Shown here in pieces: positions 8,296-16,550 of a stretch of DNA of 64,000 nt (within the stretch, counting starts at the first letter, position 1; every line of letters starts with the position of its first letter). The notes beneath the pieces were generated by a model. That model saw only the letters and a list, made by a program, of their open reading frames with translations, was not told the DNA's origin and ran no database searches. The DNA comes from Actinopolyspora lacussalsi (GTDB lineage: Bacteria; Actinomycetota; Actinomycetes; Mycobacteriales; Pseudonocardiaceae). The position numbers and the translations under genes were made by a program. Where the stretch lies: contig JAURUC010000001.1 of NCBI GenBank assembly GCA_030803735.1, positions 1,435,501 through 1,499,500 on the forward strand, read 5' to 3'.

Positions 8296-9480
8296 TCACC
8301 GACCTCCGAACAGGTAGCCGCGGCGTCGCAGCAGAACGATGAACACCGGAACCCCGATCAGCGCCGTGATCACGCCGAGCGGCAGTTCCCGTGGCGCGAA
8401 CAGCGTCCGCGAGGCGAGGTCCACCCAGACGAGGAAGATCGCACCGATCAGCGGCGCGATGGTCAGCACTCGGCGGTGGTTGGCACCGACCAGCAGCCGC
8501 ACGAGGTGGGGGATGACGAGCCCCACGAAGCCGACCGCACCGCTGACCGCGACCAGGCATCCGGTCACGATCGCCGTGAGCAGGAAGAGCTTTTTGCGCA
8601 CGGCGGTGGCGTCCATGCCCAGTCCCGCGGCCGTCTCGTCACCGAGGGCCAGCACGTCGAGCGCGCGGGAGTTCCACAACAGCAGCACCGTGGCGAGAAC
8701 GACGGTGGCGGCGGCCAGTGGGAGACCGGACCAGGTGGCACTGCCCAAACTGCCCATCAGCCAGAACAGCACCGTACGGGCGGAGTCGCTGAAGGGAGCG
8801 AAGAAGACGATCGCGCTCATCATCGACTGGAATCCGTAGGCGAGGGCGACGCCCGTGAGTACGAGGCGAAGCGGAGTGAGCCCGGACTTACCACGCGCGG
8901 CGAGGTAGACGAGGGCCGAAGCACCCAGCGCCCCCAGCAGTGCGGCGGTGGACAGCGCGTAGACCCCCAGGCCGGCGAACAGTCCGAACGAGACCACGGC
9001 GCTGGCGCCGACCGAGGCTCCGGACGAGACCCCGAGGATGAAGGGGTCGGCGAGCGCGTTGCGCACGGTGGCCTGGATCGCCACGCCGACGACGCTGAGG
9101 CCCGCTCCCACCACGGCCGCGAGCAGCACTCGCGGAGTGCGCACCTGCCAGATGATCGAATACCCGCTCGCGTCGGCCGCGTCGATCGTTCCTCCGGTGA
9201 CGGCGGCGGCGAGGTAGCGCACGGTCTCGGGCAGCGGCACGGGAGCCGGACCGAGGGTGATACCGACCAGGATCGAGATCGCCAGCACCACCACCAACGA
9301 CAGGACCGTCGTGAGCAGGCTCTTTTCCCGGCGGCTCGCCGGGCGGGCCGGCTGCGCGTCCGATGTCGGCTGGGCATCCGACGTGTACCGCGTATCCGAT
9401 GTGGGCTGGGCATCCGACGTGTACCGCGTATCCGATGTGGGCTGGGTATCCGCTGTGGACTGGGTATCCGATGTGGTCAC
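8296..9480 (-). CDS. FecCD-family metal-chelate ABC permease with repetitive N-terminal tail
   Basis: This 394-residue permease has a FecCD core of about 330 residues with multiple membrane helices and family motifs (TPRVLLAAVVGAGLSVVGVAIQ, NALADPFILGVSSGAS, GFVGLVIPHLVRLLVG, REFLPLGVIT-like RELPLGVITALIGVPVF). Before the first helix it carries an unusual cytosolic tail of about 45 residues made of TSDTRYTSDAQP-type repeats. The listed start is GTG 9480; no good Shine-Dalgarno site precedes it, so a start inside or after the repeats cannot be excluded. It is the first gene of the operon, about 70 nt after the predicted transcription start. Confidence 0.92.
   Translation of the reverse strand: MTTSDTQSTADTQPTSDTRYTSDAQPTSDTRYTSDAQPTSDAQPARPASRREKSLLTTVLSLVVVLAISILVGITLGPAPVPLPETVRYLAAAVTGGTIDAADASGYSIIWQVRTPRVLLAAVVGAGLSVVGVAIQATVRNALADPFILGVSSGASVGASAVVSFGLFAGLGVYALSTAALLGALGASALVYLAARGKSGLTPLRLVLTGVALAYGFQSMMSAIVFFAPFSDSARTVLFWLMGSLGSATWSGLPLAAATVVLATVLLLWNSRALDVLALGDETAAGLGMDATAVRKKLFLLTAIVTGCLVAVSGAVGFVGLVIPHLVRLLVGANHRRVLTIAPLIGAIFLVWVDLASRTLFAPRELPLGVITALIGVPVFIVLLRRRGYLFGGR
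9368..9475. repeat. 36-bp tandem repeat in the permease 5' coding end
   Basis: Two perfect 36-bp copies occupy 9368-9403 and 9404-9439, followed by two diverged 18-bp half-units (9440-9457 and 9458-9475). Each 36-bp unit encodes 12 residues (TSDTRYTSDAQP), so copy-number change would keep the frame and only change tail length. Confidence 0.9.
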
Positions 9481-9558
9481 TGGGTGCGCTCCGTCTTCGA
9501 AGCTCCGTGCGGGCGGGCTCGGGGGGTCGAGGTCGGTTTTCGGGGTCGCTTAGGATGC

Positions 9559-9588
9559 ATAATAGAAAACGGTAATCATTTTCGTCTA
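9559..9588 (-). promoter_or_regulatory. Promoter of the metal operon with Fur/Zur-like box in the spacer
   Basis: On the minus strand a -35 TAGACG (9588-9583) and a -10 TATTAT (9564-9559) are 18 nt apart. The palindrome GAAAACGGTAATCATTTTC (9565-9583; 7 of 9 arm positions pair) overlaps the last base of the -35 and fills the whole spacer. The sequence resembles Zur boxes (AATCATTTTC half-site; GTAATCATT as in the Bacillus Zur box) more than an IdeR/DtxR box. Repression by a Fur-family metalloregulator when metal is plentiful is inferred. The same box may serve the divergent MFS gene. Confidence 0.6.
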
Positions 9589-9720
9589 CGGTTGATGTTC
9601 ATTGGGAGAACAGTCACAGCGAAGACGCTTTCCGCTACCTTCGGTGCTCTCCGAAGTGGCCGATCGGGGACGTCCTCCCGTGTGCGGCCGCCGTAGGCGC
9701 GTGTGACGGGAGTCGATCCA

Positions 9721-11001
9721 GTGACATCCGCCCAGAAACAGTCCGAGGAAACCCCGCCGCGACGCTCACTGCTTCGAGAGCCGCACTTCCTGCGGCTGTG
9801 GGCAGGAACGACCGCTTCCGGACTCGCCACGTGGGCACTGCCCTTCGTGCTCGGCCTGGCCGTGCTCGACGGAAGCATCAGCGCCGTGATGCTCGGTGCA
9901 CTGCTCGCGACGCGCACAGCGGGCTTCCTGCTCGCCGTGCCCGTCGGCGGCGTGCTGGCCGACCGCTACACCAGTCGAAGGGTCGTGGCGTTGTCGGGAC
10001 TCACCGCTGCCACGGCCACGTTCGTCATCCCGCTCGGGTTGGGGACCTCGCAACCACTGATGGCAACGGCGGCGGCCGTGGTGGGAGCGGGGCAAGGGGC
10101 GTGCAGGCCCGCGTTTCAGGCCCTGACCGCCGAGGTCGTCGACTCGGCACGACTGCAGCGGGCCAACGCCGCGCGGACCTTGTCGGTGAGGGTGACGACG
10201 CTGGTCGCGCCCGGTCTGACCGCGCTGGCGGCCACCGCCGTCGACACCGGCACACTACTGTTGCTCACTGGTGGCCTCTGGTTGGTGGCGGCGTGGTTGC
10301 CTCCCGCCGGAAGTAGGAATGCCGGAGGCCCCTCGCGCCAGGGCGGCACGCCGTTCGTCTCCGAGTTCACCGAGGGACTGCGCGAGGCGCGCGGGCATCC
10401 CTGGTTCCTGGCCGGGCTGGCCGCGTTGGCCACTGTCATCACCACCGGTTACTCCGCCACCGGGGTCGTTCTGCCGTTGATCAGTCGTGAGCGCTACGGC
10501 ACCGAGGCTGTCCTGGCCGCCGCGCTGACCGCTTACACGGCGGGAGCGCTGCTCGGGGCGCTGCTCGTCACGCGGTGGCGACCCCGTTCGCAGGGGTTCT
10601 GGGCACTGGCGGGGTTGGCCGGTTACGGCTTCGCCCCGCTGGGGCTGCTGCTGCCGCTTCCCGCGGCAGTACTGGTCGCGGGCTACGTGCTGGCGGGAAT
10701 CGGGATCGAGCTGTTCAACGTCCCGTGGTTCACCGCGACCCAGCGTGAGGTGGCACCGGACAAGCTGGCTCGTGTGTCCTCCCTGGACTTCCTGGTCTCC
10801 TACGGACTGGCACCACTGGGACTGGCGCTGATCGCACCCGCGGTGACACTCGTCGGGAACTTCTGGGTGCTGGTGGTGTGTGCGGCGGCGTGTTTCGCGG
10901 CACCGGCGTTGGCGGCGATGGCACCCGGCGCGCGTCATTTCACCCACCCATCGACGGCGTCCGAGGCGTCGGGAAAGCGCGATACCGTTCCCAACGGTTG
11001 A
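9721..11001 (+). CDS. MFS transporter, EntS-like (DHA3) exporter
   Basis: This 426-residue protein has about 12 hydrophobic segments, starting with LREPHFLRLWAGTTASGLATWALPFVLGLAVL and the motif-A loop VGGVLADRYTSRRVV. This resembles the enterobactin-exporter/macrolide-efflux subgroup (MFS_3/DHA3). GTG 9721 has GGGAG 8 nt upstream; the GTG at 9703 has none. It is divergent from the metal operon across the Fur/Zur-like box, a place where siderophore exporters are often found. Export of the putative chelator is the favoured role; general drug efflux is the alternative. Confidence 0.85.
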   Translation: MTSAQKQSEETPPRRSLLREPHFLRLWAGTTASGLATWALPFVLGLAVLDGSISAVMLGALLATRTAGFLLAVPVGGVLADRYTSRRVVALSGLTAATATFVIPLGLGTSQPLMATAAAVVGAGQGACRPAFQALTAEVVDSARLQRANAARTLSVRVTTLVAPGLTALAATAVDTGTLLLLTGGLWLVAAWLPPAGSRNAGGPSRQGGTPFVSEFTEGLREARGHPWFLAGLAALATVITTGYSATGVVLPLISRERYGTEAVLAAALTAYTAGALLGALLVTRWRPRSQGFWALAGLAGYGFAPLGLLLPLPAAVLVAGYVLAGIGIELFNVPWFTATQREVAPDKLARVSSLDFLVSYGLAPLGLALIAPAVTLVGNFWVLVVCAAACFAAPALAAMAPGARHFTHPSTASEASGKRDTVPNG

Positions 11002-11102
11002 ATCCGACGAGAAGCCGCCACCGAGTTCGACCAGGCGTGCGATGACGAGCGAACCGGTGAGCTCACTCGACAAGGCGAGGAGATGGCGGCGAGACTGTCG
11101 TG

Positions 11103-11879
11103 ATGGTCGGTTCTCCCGGGGAGTCAGTGCTGTCGCGCGTGGTTCGCATCGTCGAGTCGTTCGGCGCGGAGACACCCGCGCTGCGTGTCTCCGAGATCGC
11201 GCGCCGGGCCGAGCTGCACATCGCCACCGCCTCGCGCCTGGTCGAGGAGCTCGTCGGCCACGGCTGGCTGCACCGCGACGACGACCGCAGAATCCGGGTC
11301 GGCGTGCGACTGTGGGAACTGGCCTCGCGGGCCTCCCCCGCTCTCGGGCTGCGCGAGGCCGCGATGCCCTTCCTTGAGGACCTGCACGCGGTGGTCGGTC
11401 ACCACGTCCAGCTCGGTGTCCGCGAGGAACGCGAGGCGCTGTTCGTGGAACGTCTCTCGGCGCCGGGCGCGGTCATCAACCTCACCCGCGTCGCCGGTCG
11501 ACTCCCACTGCACGCTTCCTCGGTCGGCATCGTACTGCTCGCACACGCCCCCACATGGTTGCAGGAGGAGGTCCTCACGGGACCGCTGCACGCCTACACC
11601 CCGGCGACGGTCGTGGATCCGGGCGAGCTCCGGGCGATGCTGGCCGAAGTACGCCGAAGCGGGATCGCGCTGTGCCGCGGTTTCATCGACACCCGCGCCA
11701 CGGGTGTGGCCGTGCCGCTACGGGAGCCGAACCACACCGTCGTCGCGGCACTCTCGGTGATCGTGCCCAACGACGACCAGGCGCGGATGCACGTCCCTGC
11801 CCTGCAGGCGGCGGCACGGGGCATCTCCCGCACGATGGCCGGACACGATCACGAGGCGCATCGCGGTATCGCCCGCTGA
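11103..11879 (+). CDS. IclR-family transcriptional regulator
   Basis: This 258-residue protein has an N-terminal winged helix (SVLSRVVRIVESFGAETPALRVSEIARRAELHIATASRLVEEL) and a C-terminal effector-binding IclR domain (LGVREEREALFVERL, LPLHASSVGIVLLAH, RSGIALCRGFIDTRATGVAVPL, AALSVIVP). The GTG at 11100 directly precedes the chosen ATG; neither has a strong Shine-Dalgarno site. It follows the MFS gene by about 100 bp and is convergent with the TetR gene. Which genes it controls is not clear; IclR proteins often regulate small-molecule catabolism next door. Confidence 0.92.
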   Translation: MVGSPGESVLSRVVRIVESFGAETPALRVSEIARRAELHIATASRLVEELVGHGWLHRDDDRRIRVGVRLWELASRASPALGLREAAMPFLEDLHAVVGHHVQLGVREEREALFVERLSAPGAVINLTRVAGRLPLHASSVGIVLLAHAPTWLQEEVLTGPLHAYTPATVVDPGELRAMLAEVRRSGIALCRGFIDTRATGVAVPLREPNHTVVAALSVIVPNDDQARMHVPALQAAARGISRTMAGHDHEAHRGIAR

Positions 11880-11981
11880 CCCCGGAGAGATAGGGCCGGT
11901 GCTGCCCGGTTGCCGAACGCCCTACGAGCTCACCCGAGTACGCGCACCGCCCGCGATCCGCTCGCGCCGGAGCTCGGATTC

Positions 11982-12599
11982 TCAGTCCGCGGTCCGGGGC
12001 GAGTCCGGTACCACCGCGGGCAGTTCCGCCATCACGGCGCGGAACTCATCGGCCAACGAGCCCCTGCCCGGCGGGGCGGAACGCCACCTGCGCTGCGCTT
12101 CGGCGGAGACGGCCCCGAACACCTCGACGGCCAGGTGGATCCCGGAATCCCGCTCCGGGGCGTACGCGGGATGCCGCTCGACCAAGGCGGCCAGCCGGTC
12201 CCGCATGTCGGCGCTGTGCAGCAACGCACGGGAGCGGACCGACTCCACCCGGTCGATCTGCTCGCTCATCCTGCGGATGGCGTCCTCGCCGACCCGGTCG
12301 GACAGTTCCTCGAGCACCTCGGTCATGGCGTCGGCGAACGTGACGAGCAGGGGTCCCTCACCGAGGCATTCGTCGACCCGTTCGAGGAACGCGTGGTTGC
12401 CCTCGATCACCAGCCCGAGCAGCACGTCCTCCTTGCTCGGGAAGTAGCGGTAGATGGTCCGGTAGGACATCCCGATCCGTTCGGCGATTTCGGCCACGCC
12501 GACTTCCGAGAAGCCGTACTCGTCGAACAGCTCCAGCGCGGCGTGGATCATCCGCAGTCGACGGTCGTCCTTCTGCCGTTGCCGCAGCGATCCGCTCAT
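11982..12599 (-). CDS. TetR-family transcriptional regulator
   Basis: This 205-residue protein carries an N-terminal TetR HTH (RLRMIHAALELFDEYGFSEVGVAEIAERIGMSYRTIYRYFPSKEDVLLGLV is its core, about residues 14-65) and an all-helical ligand domain. Its ATG overlaps the stop of the serine hydrolase gene (ATGA), so it is the second gene of that operon. The upstream operator at 14002-14033 is its likely binding site, giving autoregulation. Confidence 0.94.
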   Translation of the reverse strand: MSGSLRQRQKDDRRLRMIHAALELFDEYGFSEVGVAEIAERIGMSYRTIYRYFPSKEDVLLGLVIEGNHAFLERVDECLGEGPLLVTFADAMTEVLEELSDRVGEDAIRRMSEQIDRVESVRSRALLHSADMRDRLAALVERHPAYAPERDSGIHLAVEVFGAVSAEAQRRWRSAPPGRGSLADEFRAVMAELPAVVPDSPRTAD

Positions 12600-13972
12600 G
12601 CCGTGCGCCTCGTGAGCCTGCCGGCCTGGAAGAGGTGGGTGGCGGGACTGCCGGGGCCGCCACCGGAGAACGCGAGAACCTCGTGTGCCCCGAAGAGCCG
12701 ATCGGTGGCGATCAGCCGATCGTCGTCCAACCGCACGAGCTCGGTCACTCTCGGCTCGGGTTGCAGCTGCCGGGCCTCGGCGGTGAGCGCCTCCGAGCGC
12801 GCCACGGCCGAGCCGTCCGGCCGCACGGTCACCTCCAGGGACATCGTCGAGGAGTCGAACCGACCCGCGAACCGGGTGGGGTCGACTTCCTCGGGGTGTT
12901 CCGGCGGGGTGGGCAGCTCGGGTGGCCGAAGCCCGACGATCCGGTCGGCGATCCGCGCGACGACCTCACGGTGGAAGGCGGCGTTCTCCCCGCCGTTGGC
13001 GTGCGAGACGAGGGCGATACCGGCCTCGGGAAGCACGCGCAGGCTACAGCTCTGTCCGTAGGTGCCGCCGTCGTGCCCGACGACCCGTTGCCCGTCCCAG
13101 TCGAAGATCATCCAGCCGAGTCCGAAGTGACCACCGAGCATGCCGATGTCCGGGACCGGGACGTGTGGGCGCCACATCCGTTCGACCGTCGCCGGGTCGA
13201 GCAGCTTCCCGCCACCGTCGAGATACGCCCCGGCGAAGGCCAACAGCTCGCGAGGAGCCATCGCCAGCACGGTGCCCGCTGGCGCGAGGGAGGCGGGCAG
13301 GTTCCAGAACGGGGCCGGTTCAGGACTTCCGTCCCGGCCGGGCACGTGTCCCACGGCCGTTCGGTGCAGCAGCGCCTCCTCCGGCGTGACCGCCCAGTGC
13401 CGCAGGCCGAGCGGCGTCCCGATGTGCTCGCGCAGCAGCCGCTGGAAGGACTTGGCGCGCACCGCTTCGACGATCCTGCCGAGAACGGCGAAGCCGGAGT
13501 TGGAGTAGGACATGCCTTCGCCGGAAGGGATGTCCTGGGAGAGCGTGGGCACGACGTCCTCGACGTAGCGCCGCACCGCGTCCTCGTCCCGGGTGGTGGA
13601 TACGAAGGCGTCGCCGTAGATGCCCGAGGTGTGGGTGAGCAGTTGCCGGACGGTGATGTCCGCGCCCACCCCCTCTTCGGCGAGTCGGAAGTCGGGCAGG
13701 TAACGCGTGACCGGGGCGTCGAGCTCGACCAGACCTTCCTCGACCAGCTGCATCACCAGTGTGCTCGTCCACAGCTTGGTCACCGAACCGATCTGGAACA
13801 GCGAGTCCGTGGTGGCCGCGACACCGGTACGCAGATTGAGCTCGCCCGTCGCCGCTTCGGCGACCTGGTCGTCGGCGAGCACGCCGACGGCCGCACCGGG
13901 CACCCCGTGCCGCCGTGCGAGCTCGGGCAGGGTCTCGTCCAACCAGGTCCGCAGGCCCGACAGATCCGTCAT
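12596..13972 (-). CDS. Serine hydrolase of the beta-lactamase/class C family
   Basis: This 458-residue protein has the SxxK motif in QIGSVTKLWTS, the YxN motif in MSYSNSGFAVLG, and a late HDGGTYGQSCSL that stands for the KTG/HxG motif. No signal peptide is present, so it should act in the cytoplasm as an esterase, peptidase or lactone/amide hydrolase rather than a secreted beta-lactamase. A C-terminal 100-residue beta-rich extension is typical of the family. ATG 13972 with GGAGGAG 6 nt upstream is preferred over GTG 13978. It is co-transcribed with the TetR gene. Confidence 0.9.
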   Translation of the reverse strand: MTDLSGLRTWLDETLPELARRHGVPGAAVGVLADDQVAEAATGELNLRTGVAATTDSLFQIGSVTKLWTSTLVMQLVEEGLVELDAPVTRYLPDFRLAEEGVGADITVRQLLTHTSGIYGDAFVSTTRDEDAVRRYVEDVVPTLSQDIPSGEGMSYSNSGFAVLGRIVEAVRAKSFQRLLREHIGTPLGLRHWAVTPEEALLHRTAVGHVPGRDGSPEPAPFWNLPASLAPAGTVLAMAPRELLAFAGAYLDGGGKLLDPATVERMWRPHVPVPDIGMLGGHFGLGWMIFDWDGQRVVGHDGGTYGQSCSLRVLPEAGIALVSHANGGENAAFHREVVARIADRIVGLRPPELPTPPEHPEEVDPTRFAGRFDSSTMSLEVTVRPDGSAVARSEALTAEARQLQPEPRVTELVRLDDDRLIATDRLFGAHEVLAFSGGGPGSPATHLFQAGRLTRRTA

Positions 13973-13995
13973 CGCCACTCCTCCCGCTGGCCGAC

Positions 13996-14033
13996 ATCTT
14001 GTGTCACTGGATGACTAATGTCAATCAGTGACA
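13996..14033 (-). promoter_or_regulatory. Promoter and palindromic operator of the hydrolase/TetR operon
   Basis: The -35 TTGACA (14024-14019) and -10 CAAGAT (14001-13996) are 17 nt apart on the minus strand. A perfect inverted repeat TGTCACTG (14002-14009) and CAGTGACA (14026-14033), with a nested TGAC/GTCA, covers the -35 and spacer. It fits a TetR dimer site that blocks RNA polymerase. Confidence 0.72.
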
Positions 14034-14069
14034 GTTTTGCGGGATGGGCTCCGCCATCTCGACGCCGGC

Positions 14070-15053
14070 TCAATAGGTCTTCTCCGGGAGCACCGGTGGA
14101 GCGGACAGAACTCGTTGCGTCTTCCTGGCGAGACCGATTCCCAGCACGAAGGCGATTACGACCAGCCACGACGAGACATTGAGCTGTGCGACGCCCGAAA
14201 GCCCGTGTCCGAGGTTGCAACCACCCGCGAGCAACGCACCGAAACCGAGCAGGAAGCCCCCGAACAGCAACCGCGGATAGCGCACTCGTGTTTCACCGCG
14301 CAACCACCATCCTCCTGCCGTCCGGGCAGCGAGGAATCCGCCGAGGACGATTCCGCAGAGGAACGCGCCGAGCCACCAATTGACATCGCCCGTCGCGATA
14401 CCGCTCACCGCACCCACGGTGCTCGCACCGAAGCTCGCTCCTCCCAATCCGGCCAGTAGCCACGAAGCGACGGCGACCACGGCGAGAGCGACGCCCGCGA
14501 AGGGCCAGCGCCATTGCCAGGCGTACTGCCGGTGATCACCCCCGCGCCACCGCCAACCGAACACGACCACCAACACCGCGAACGGCACCGCCACGACCGC
14601 ACGGGGAACGCCCAGCACACCCGGTAACGTCCCGTCGATTCCGCCCGGCAGCACCGTCGGCCCCGGTAGCCGCACCCTGCTCGCCGCGAGCTCGCCGAAC
14701 GCCCACCCGAGCAGCCCGACGAGAGCGCCGAGCATCCCTGAGCCGAGCTTGAAGAACAGACCGGAGACGCAACTGGCCGCCACGGCCATACCGACACCGA
14801 AGATCAGACCGCCGAGGATGTTGCCGACCGGACTCAGCGGCAGGCCGGTATTGAGACCTCGCCCCACCGGAGTCGCGTAAAGCACCGCCAGGCCGACCGA
14901 GGTCAACGCCACCGCGAGCAACCAGGCGCGGGCCAGGGCGAACCTTCGTTCGTACATCCCGGCGAAGATCGCGTGGAAGCACAACCGACCTCGCTGCAGC
15001 ACGTAGCCGAAGAGCACCCCGGCTACGAGTCCCGTGACTACCGCCAGGATCAT
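14070..15053 (-). CDS. YeeE/YedE-family thiosulfate/sulfur transporter
   Basis: This 327-residue membrane protein has the YeeE/YedE (TsuA) hallmarks: GRLCFHAIF (Cys25), VAASCVSGLFFKLGSG and AGGCNLGHGLSGVAQL. The conserved cysteines relay thiosulfate across the membrane in the characterised thiosulfate transporter. Nine or more hydrophobic helices are visible and both sulfur-carrier repeats are present. It is a single gene here with no TusA partner next to it. Substrate may be thiosulfate or another reduced sulfur species. Confidence 0.9.
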   Translation of the reverse strand: MILAVVTGLVAGVLFGYVLQRGRLCFHAIFAGMYERRFALARAWLLAVALTSVGLAVLYATPVGRGLNTGLPLSPVGNILGGLIFGVGMAVAASCVSGLFFKLGSGMLGALVGLLGWAFGELAASRVRLPGPTVLPGGIDGTLPGVLGVPRAVVAVPFAVLVVVFGWRWRGGDHRQYAWQWRWPFAGVALAVVAVASWLLAGLGGASFGASTVGAVSGIATGDVNWWLGAFLCGIVLGGFLAARTAGGWWLRGETRVRYPRLLFGGFLLGFGALLAGGCNLGHGLSGVAQLNVSSWLVVIAFVLGIGLARKTQRVLSAPPVLPEKTY

Positions 15054-15234
15054 GCCGCATCACACCCACTACGGTCCGGTGCTGTTCGGCGCCACCATCA
15101 CATGCGGACGCGGCCTCATGCGGGACGGAGCCCGGCTCGGGTGAGTGTCGCGCGGAAGCTACTGGGCCCCGAGCTCCGCGTCGTATCGCGGCATCGGCCA
15201 CGGTGTCCGAGTGAATCAGCTCGCCAGAGCCCGC

Positions 15235-15996
15235 TCACTGTCGCGGGAGACGCCCTGCCTCGGACTCACCTCGCCGTGTGGCCCGCCGCGCCGACCGCCC
15301 GGCCGAGCGCGTCCACGGCCACGTGATCAACGCCCACGCGGCGATCCCCACCGCGAACTCCACGGCGAGATACCACGGCCACGGCCCCATGACGTCCAAC
15401 AGTGAGGAGTTCTCGGGCTTGGCGTTGAGGAAGCCGTAGTTCGCCCCGGTGAGCAGGTTGAACCCCAACACGGCCGCCCCCCAGACGACCGTGACGGTGA
15501 CGGTGGTCGCCAGGCTGCGCCAGTCGGGACGCAGCCCCAAGCCCCAGGTCAGGTAGATGGCCGCCCAGACCACGAGGATGTGCTGGGTCCAGAAGTCGAC
15601 GAAGTCGACGTGCGGAAACCCGGGAGCGTCCAGCGCCGGAGTGATCATGGCCTGCGGATTGAGCGTGAGACCCCAGTAGTACGTCAGCGAGTACGCCCAC
15701 TGCCGCCGCGTCCACAGCGCGTAGACCGCCACGAGCCAGGTGAGGTCGGACAGGTGCAGCGGCAGCGAGACCTCGATGTCCCACTGCGACGGCAGGACCC
15801 GGTATACCTGCATCGCCACGGCGAACAGCCCCAGCAGCAACGCGAACGCCCTGGCGAACAGCACTCCCGAACGCGTTCCGCGCTGACGACGTCCGATCCG
15901 GACGAGCAGCACCGCCCCCACTACCGTCACCCCGAGGAGAGCCCAGTGGGAGAGGCCGTAGGGAGTGAAGGTCTCCTGCGCCCACGACGGGTCCAC
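15235..15996 (-). CDS. TIGR02206/YwaF-family integral membrane protein
   Basis: This 253-residue protein begins VDPSWAQETFTPYGLSHWALL. Six to seven hydrophobic helices carry the family motifs LPLHLSDLTWLVAVYAL, YYWGLTLNPQAMITP and NYGFLNAKPENSSLLDVMGPWPWY. The reading frame runs further upstream, but that part has no family similarity and no ribosome site, so GTG 15996 is preferred although its Shine-Dalgarno site is poor. Function of this family is unknown. It points away from the lanthipeptide genes and is probably unrelated to them. Confidence 0.82.
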   Translation of the reverse strand: MDPSWAQETFTPYGLSHWALLGVTVVGAVLLVRIGRRQRGTRSGVLFARAFALLLGLFAVAMQVYRVLPSQWDIEVSLPLHLSDLTWLVAVYALWTRRQWAYSLTYYWGLTLNPQAMITPALDAPGFPHVDFVDFWTQHILVVWAAIYLTWGLGLRPDWRSLATTVTVTVVWGAAVLGFNLLTGANYGFLNAKPENSSLLDVMGPWPWYLAVEFAVGIAAWALITWPWTRSAGRSARRATRRGESEAGRLPRQ

Positions 15997-16270
15997 ACCG
16001 CGAGGGTAGTAGAAGAATCCTCCGAACGCCCGAATGACAGCACGGGAATTCGTCGATTCACGTCGAACACCCCGAATCGTCCCATGGAAACGCCCACCAA
16101 CGGCCGGATCGCGGGCACCGAATTCTCGCACGCGACACGTTAGGAGAACTGAAAAACGGAACACGGAGCCGAACCGGAACTCAACGATACCGACGAATGC
16201 CCCGAATAAATCACCGCTGTCGGCGACTTGGGGAACCGGCTCCCCCGTCGGGCTTTCTGCCGAAACGGGG

Positions 16271-16299
16271 TGGACAGGCGAACGATCGTGCCATAGGGT
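16271..16299 (+). promoter_or_regulatory. Promoter of the lanthipeptide operon
   Basis: TGGACA (16271-16276) and TAGGGT (16294-16299) are separated by exactly 17 nt, a good match to actinomycete housekeeping sigma promoters. Transcription would start near 16306, leaving about 78 nt of leader before the precursor ATG. The rest of the gap 15997-16270 shows no further gene. Confidence 0.6.
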
Positions 16300-16383
16300 C
16301 ACACAACGAATGATCACAATGATTCCTGGCGGGTAAACAGAACATCGTTGATCGTTCTTCACCGCTCGAATTGGAGGACAATG

Positions 16384-16530
16384 ATGGACAGCACACTGTT
16401 CGACCTGGATGTCGAGATGGTTCCCTCGGTCGACGGCACCGACTCGGCGCCACAGCCGCGAACCGCTCGGGCGAACGATCCGTTGTCACCGATCACGCAG
16501 GGAACCTGCAATCCGATCATCTGCTCGTAA
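16384..16530 (+). CDS. lanA: Class I lanthipeptide precursor, FxLD type
   Basis: This 48-residue peptide starts MDSTLFDLDVEMVPSVDG. FDLDV at residues 6-10 matches the FNLD/FxLD leader box that LanB and LanC recognise. The C-terminal NDPLSPITQGTCNPIICS supplies Ser36, Thr38, Thr41 and Ser48 for dehydration and Cys42 and Cys47 for thioether rings, so at most two rings form. GGAGG at 16373-16377 fits ATG 16384 better than the adjacent ATG 16381. The genes for the dehydratase and cyclase follow at once. The leader cleavage site is not obvious: no GG or GA motif before the core. Confidence 0.9.
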   Translation: MDSTLFDLDVEMVPSVDGTDSAPQPRTARANDPLSPITQGTCNPIICS

Positions 16531-16550
16531 CCCCCGGGGATCACGACCTT

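Noticed and set aside
9551..9564. Possible IdeR/DtxR iron box (TTAGG half-site) upstream of the permease
   Set aside because: Only one half-site is visible; the adjacent Zur/Fur-like palindrome is far better.
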